This document shows, piece after piece, positions 7,382 to 8,649 of a DNA stretch of 8,649 nt. The notes beneath the pieces were generated by a model. That model searched no databases. It worked only from the letters and a program-made list of their open reading frames with translations, and was not told where the DNA came from. The first letter of the stretch is position 1. Every line of letters starts with the position of its first letter. This DNA comes from Bifidobacteriaceae bacterium. GTDB lineage: Bacteria; Actinomycetota; Actinomycetes; Actinomycetales; WQXJ01. The DNA is taken from assembly GCA_031278665.1 (NCBI GenBank), contig JAITKC010000081.1:1-8649 (forward strand), in the 5' to 3' direction. The position numbers and the translations under genes are program-made.

Positions 7382-7410
7382 GGTGAACGCGAGGTGAACG
7401 CCAGGCCAAC
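7382..7410 (-). promoter_or_regulatory. PHO box: phased GTTCACC direct repeats upstream of pstS
   Basis: On the minus strand two perfect GTTCACC heptamers (7399-7393 and 7388-7382) are spaced exactly 11 bp apart. A degenerate third copy, GTTGGCC (7410-7404), is in the same 11-bp phase. Direct repeats of GTTCACC plus 4 nt are the known binding pattern for actinobacterial PhoP-type regulators in phosphate-starvation promoters. The array lies 78-106 nt upstream of the pstS ATG and faces the operon that encodes a regulator of this class. The inference is activation of pstS-regX3 under low phosphate. No confident -10 was identified. Confidence 0.88.
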
Positions 7411-7470
7411 TCTTGGAGCGTCCGCCCTTGTGCCCTAAGGGGTTGGCGGGGACCTGGTTGATTTGCCGCC

Positions 7471-8337
7471 TTACGGGCGCTCGGATGAGCGGCGGCGCCA
7501 GCCGGCGCCCCAGAAGGCGCTGACGCCGGCCGCGATCAAGAAGGCGGCGCTAATGGCGGCGAACAAGGTGTTCGAGCCGGTCCACGGCAAACGGTCGCTC
7601 GCCTTGGGGGGCGCGGACGGGGAAGGACCGGCGCTTGCGGGCGGGCTCGCCGTCGGGGTTGCGCTCGCGGTTGGGCTGGGGCTCGGAGTCGTCCCGGTAC
7701 TCGGCGGGTCGGATGGCGTCAGCATGTCCCACTCGCACTCGCCCTTCAGCCGCAACCGCAGGTCCCAGGTGATCGCCTGCGAGGTGAAGCCCAGGTGTTT
7801 GCCCTCGGTCTCATCGATCGGGAACTTGTAGGCCACCCGAACGTTGGTCACGCTGTCCTCAAGCATGGTCACGCTGGCCAATTCCTGTTCGTGCGCGATG
7901 CCGGCGAAGGAACTCGACCCGGTTAGCCCGCCGACGTCCCAATGCAGTTCCGACATGCCGGCGAAGCCGATCTGCCCTTCGGTGACGCTGGTGTGCTCGT
8001 GGTTGACGGTGTCCTCGCCCACCGGGGCGTCCGGGTTGATGATCGCCACCGTCAGCAGCCCCGGACAGGGCCCGTTGTTGTGGACCGCCAGCGACCGATA
8101 AATCCAGTCGCCCGGCACGGCCACGGCTTCGTGGTGGAACTGGTCGCCGGCGATCGTCTCGTACTCGTCTGTGCCGTCCCACGGGACGTTCAGGGTCTCG
8201 CCGTCCCACCAGGTCTTCATGCCGTCGTCGCGCTGTTCGTCGTCGCCGAAGGCGGCCGGCCCCAGCGTCAGCGCGCAAATCAGGGCGCCGCCGGTGGCGA
8301 CGATCCGCCGTTTGGCCGCCCCGCGCCGCGTCGTCAT
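7471..8337 (-). CDS. Secreted, LPXTG-type cell-wall-anchored surface protein of unknown function
   Basis: The 288-residue product reads as a sortase substrate. The N terminus is basic (R4-R11) with a hydrophobic stretch (about 13-28) and a likely signal-peptidase site near AAFG-D. The globular region is about 31-205. A Pro/Ser/Thr/Ala-rich spacer (about 208-247) follows, then LPWTG at 250-254, a hydrophobic helix (about 257-277) and a GWRRR tail. The globular part includes a VPGDWIYRSLAVHNNGP segment (74-90) that resembles the PGD...(V/L)xNxG pattern of TasA/camelysin-like secreted beta-sandwich proteins; this is only a resemblance. C91 and C201 could pair. The ATG at 8337 is favoured over an upstream in-frame start at 8412: it has GGAAAGG (8346-8352) 8 nt upstream, places the signal peptide at the N terminus, and overlaps the preceding stop as ATGA. 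No sortase gene is visible here. Confidence 0.82.
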   Translation of the reverse strand: MTTRRGAAKRRIVATGGALICALTLGPAAFGDDEQRDDGMKTWWDGETLNVPWDGTDEYETIAGDQFHHEAVAVPGDWIYRSLAVHNNGPCPGLLTVAIINPDAPVGEDTVNHEHTSVTEGQIGFAGMSELHWDVGGLTGSSSFAGIAHEQELASVTMLEDSVTNVRVAYKFPIDETEGKHLGFTSQAITWDLRLRLKGECEWDMLTPSDPPSTGTTPSPSPTASATPTASPPASAGPSPSAPPKASDRLPWTGSNTLFAAISAAFLIAAGVSAFWGAGWRRRSSERP

Positions 8338-8649
8338 GGCCGCCGCCTTTCCGGTCCGCCCGATCCGCCCGGTCCGCCCTGGGTGTCCCCGGGCGCGCCG
8401 ACGGGCCGCCACTCGGGGGCCGCCGGGTTCCAGCCGCCGGCCGCCGGTTGCCCGATGCCGCCAGCCGCCGGTTGCCCGATGCCGCCAGCCGCCGGTCGCC
8501 CGATGCCGCCAGCCGCCGGTTGCCCGATGCCGCCAGCCGCGTTTGGCGGCGGGCCGTCGCCTGGCGCCGTCGCCGGCGTCGCGGCCCTGGGAATGCCGGC
8601 GGCGATCGAGCCCGCTGCGGTCTTGGCGTGTTTGGCGGCGCGGCGGGTC
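8334..8649 (-). CDS. 3' end of an unidentified gene with Gly/Pro-rich repetitive tail (partial)
   Basis: A minus-strand frame enters from the right edge and ends at a TGA (8336-8334) overlapping the surface-protein ATG by 4 bp. That spacing matches the coupled junctions elsewhere in the window. Its last part reads as a low-complexity tail with four GIGQPAAG-type octads, then WNPAAPEWRPVGAPGDTQ, then Gly/Pro and an Arg-rich end (ERRRP). No domain is visible, so no function is proposed; the gene body lies outside the window. Between about 8540 and 8649 a different frame (continuous with the surface-protein frame) has the stronger coding pattern: purine-rich first and GC-rich third codon positions, reading TRRAAKHAKTAAGSIAAG. 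A frameshift or sequencing error near the repeat is therefore possible. A single long fused frame is less likely, given the internal start signals. Confidence 0.5.
   Translation of the reverse strand, partial: TRRAAKHAKTAAGSIAAGIPRAATPATAPGDGPPPNAAGGIGQPAAGGIGRPAAGGIGQPAAGGIGQPAAGGWNPAAPEWRPVGAPGDTQGGPGGSGGPERRRP
8441..8536 (-). repeat. Four-copy 24-bp tandem repeat
   Basis: Four head-to-tail 24-bp units occupy 8441-8464, 8465-8488, 8489-8512 and 8513-8536, with a short partial copy on each side. Only one base differs: the third unit has C in place of T at 8496. The length is a multiple of three, so copy-number change adds or removes eight residues (GIGQPAAG in the frame that ends at the coupled TGA; Q becomes R in the variant unit). 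The near identity of the units suggests recent expansion by slippage or unequal exchange. Confidence 0.93.

Noticed and set aside
7406..7416. CCAA-CTC-TTGG inverted repeat next to the PHO box
   Set aside because: A 4-bp stem overlapping the degenerate third PHO unit; too short to separate from chance.
7425..7441. CCCTT-N7-AAGGG hairpin after the surface-protein gene as a terminator
   Set aside because: The stem is only 5 bp and has no U-run, so it is too weak to call; it could still contribute to termination.
61..8620. Frequent GCGATCGC-like octamers, resembling the HIP1 element of cyanobacteria
   Set aside because: Most occurrences fall in coding frames as Ala-Ile-Ala or similar codon runs in GC-rich DNA, and the genes present are actinobacterial in type.
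8334..8649. CRISPR array for the regular repeats at the right edge
   Set aside because: Units are contiguous 24-bp tandem copies with no unique spacers, are low complexity and lie in an open reading frame.

Overview
The window is very GC-rich, with GC-rich third codon positions, GTG/TTG starts, a PHO-box-type operator and a SenX3/RegX3-like kinase/regulator pair. Together these point to a high-GC Gram-positive actinobacterium; I cannot place it more finely from the sequence alone. Every gene I can support lies on the minus strand, so the window reads right to left.

Right end (about 7471-8649): the 3' end of an unidentified gene with a Gly/Pro-rich tail made of a four-copy 24-bp repeat overlaps by 4 bp (ATGA) the start of a secreted protein. 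That protein has an LPWTG cell-wall-sorting motif, a C-terminal membrane helix and an arginine tail. About 166 bp of intergenic DNA follows, holding a clear array of 11-bp-phased GTTCACC repeats (PHO box) and a small hairpin upstream of pstS.

Centre (1437-7304): a compact phosphate-starvation operon, pstS-pstC-pstA-pstB-histidine kinase-response regulator. PstS is the lipoprotein phosphate receptor, PstC and PstA form the membrane channel and PstB is the ATPase. The downstream kinase and OmpR-type regulator are the expected PhoR/SenX3-PhoP/RegX3 pair, which probably acts on the PHO box in front of pstS and closes an autoregulatory loop. The junctions are tight (a 20-bp overlap with a TTG start, two ATGA overlaps, a 44-nt gap, then a GTGA overlap), suggesting translational coupling. 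There is no phoU in the window, although it is often found next to these genes. PstB carries an N-terminal extension of about 66 residues.

Left end (1-1286): bioY, the substrate-binding membrane component of an ECF biotin transporter with an odd Gly/Arg-rich repetitive tail, is followed 38 nt later by the 5' part of ribF (FAD synthetase/riboflavin kinase), which runs off the left edge. These two are a vitamin/cofactor pair, probably co-transcribed and separate from the phosphate operon.

Most of the window is ordinary, well-understood biology. The points worth a second look are the PHO-box array, the missing phoU, the low-complexity extensions on PstB, BioY and the right-hand gene, an apparent reading-frame switch at the repeat near the right edge, and the surface protein next to the phosphate regulon.
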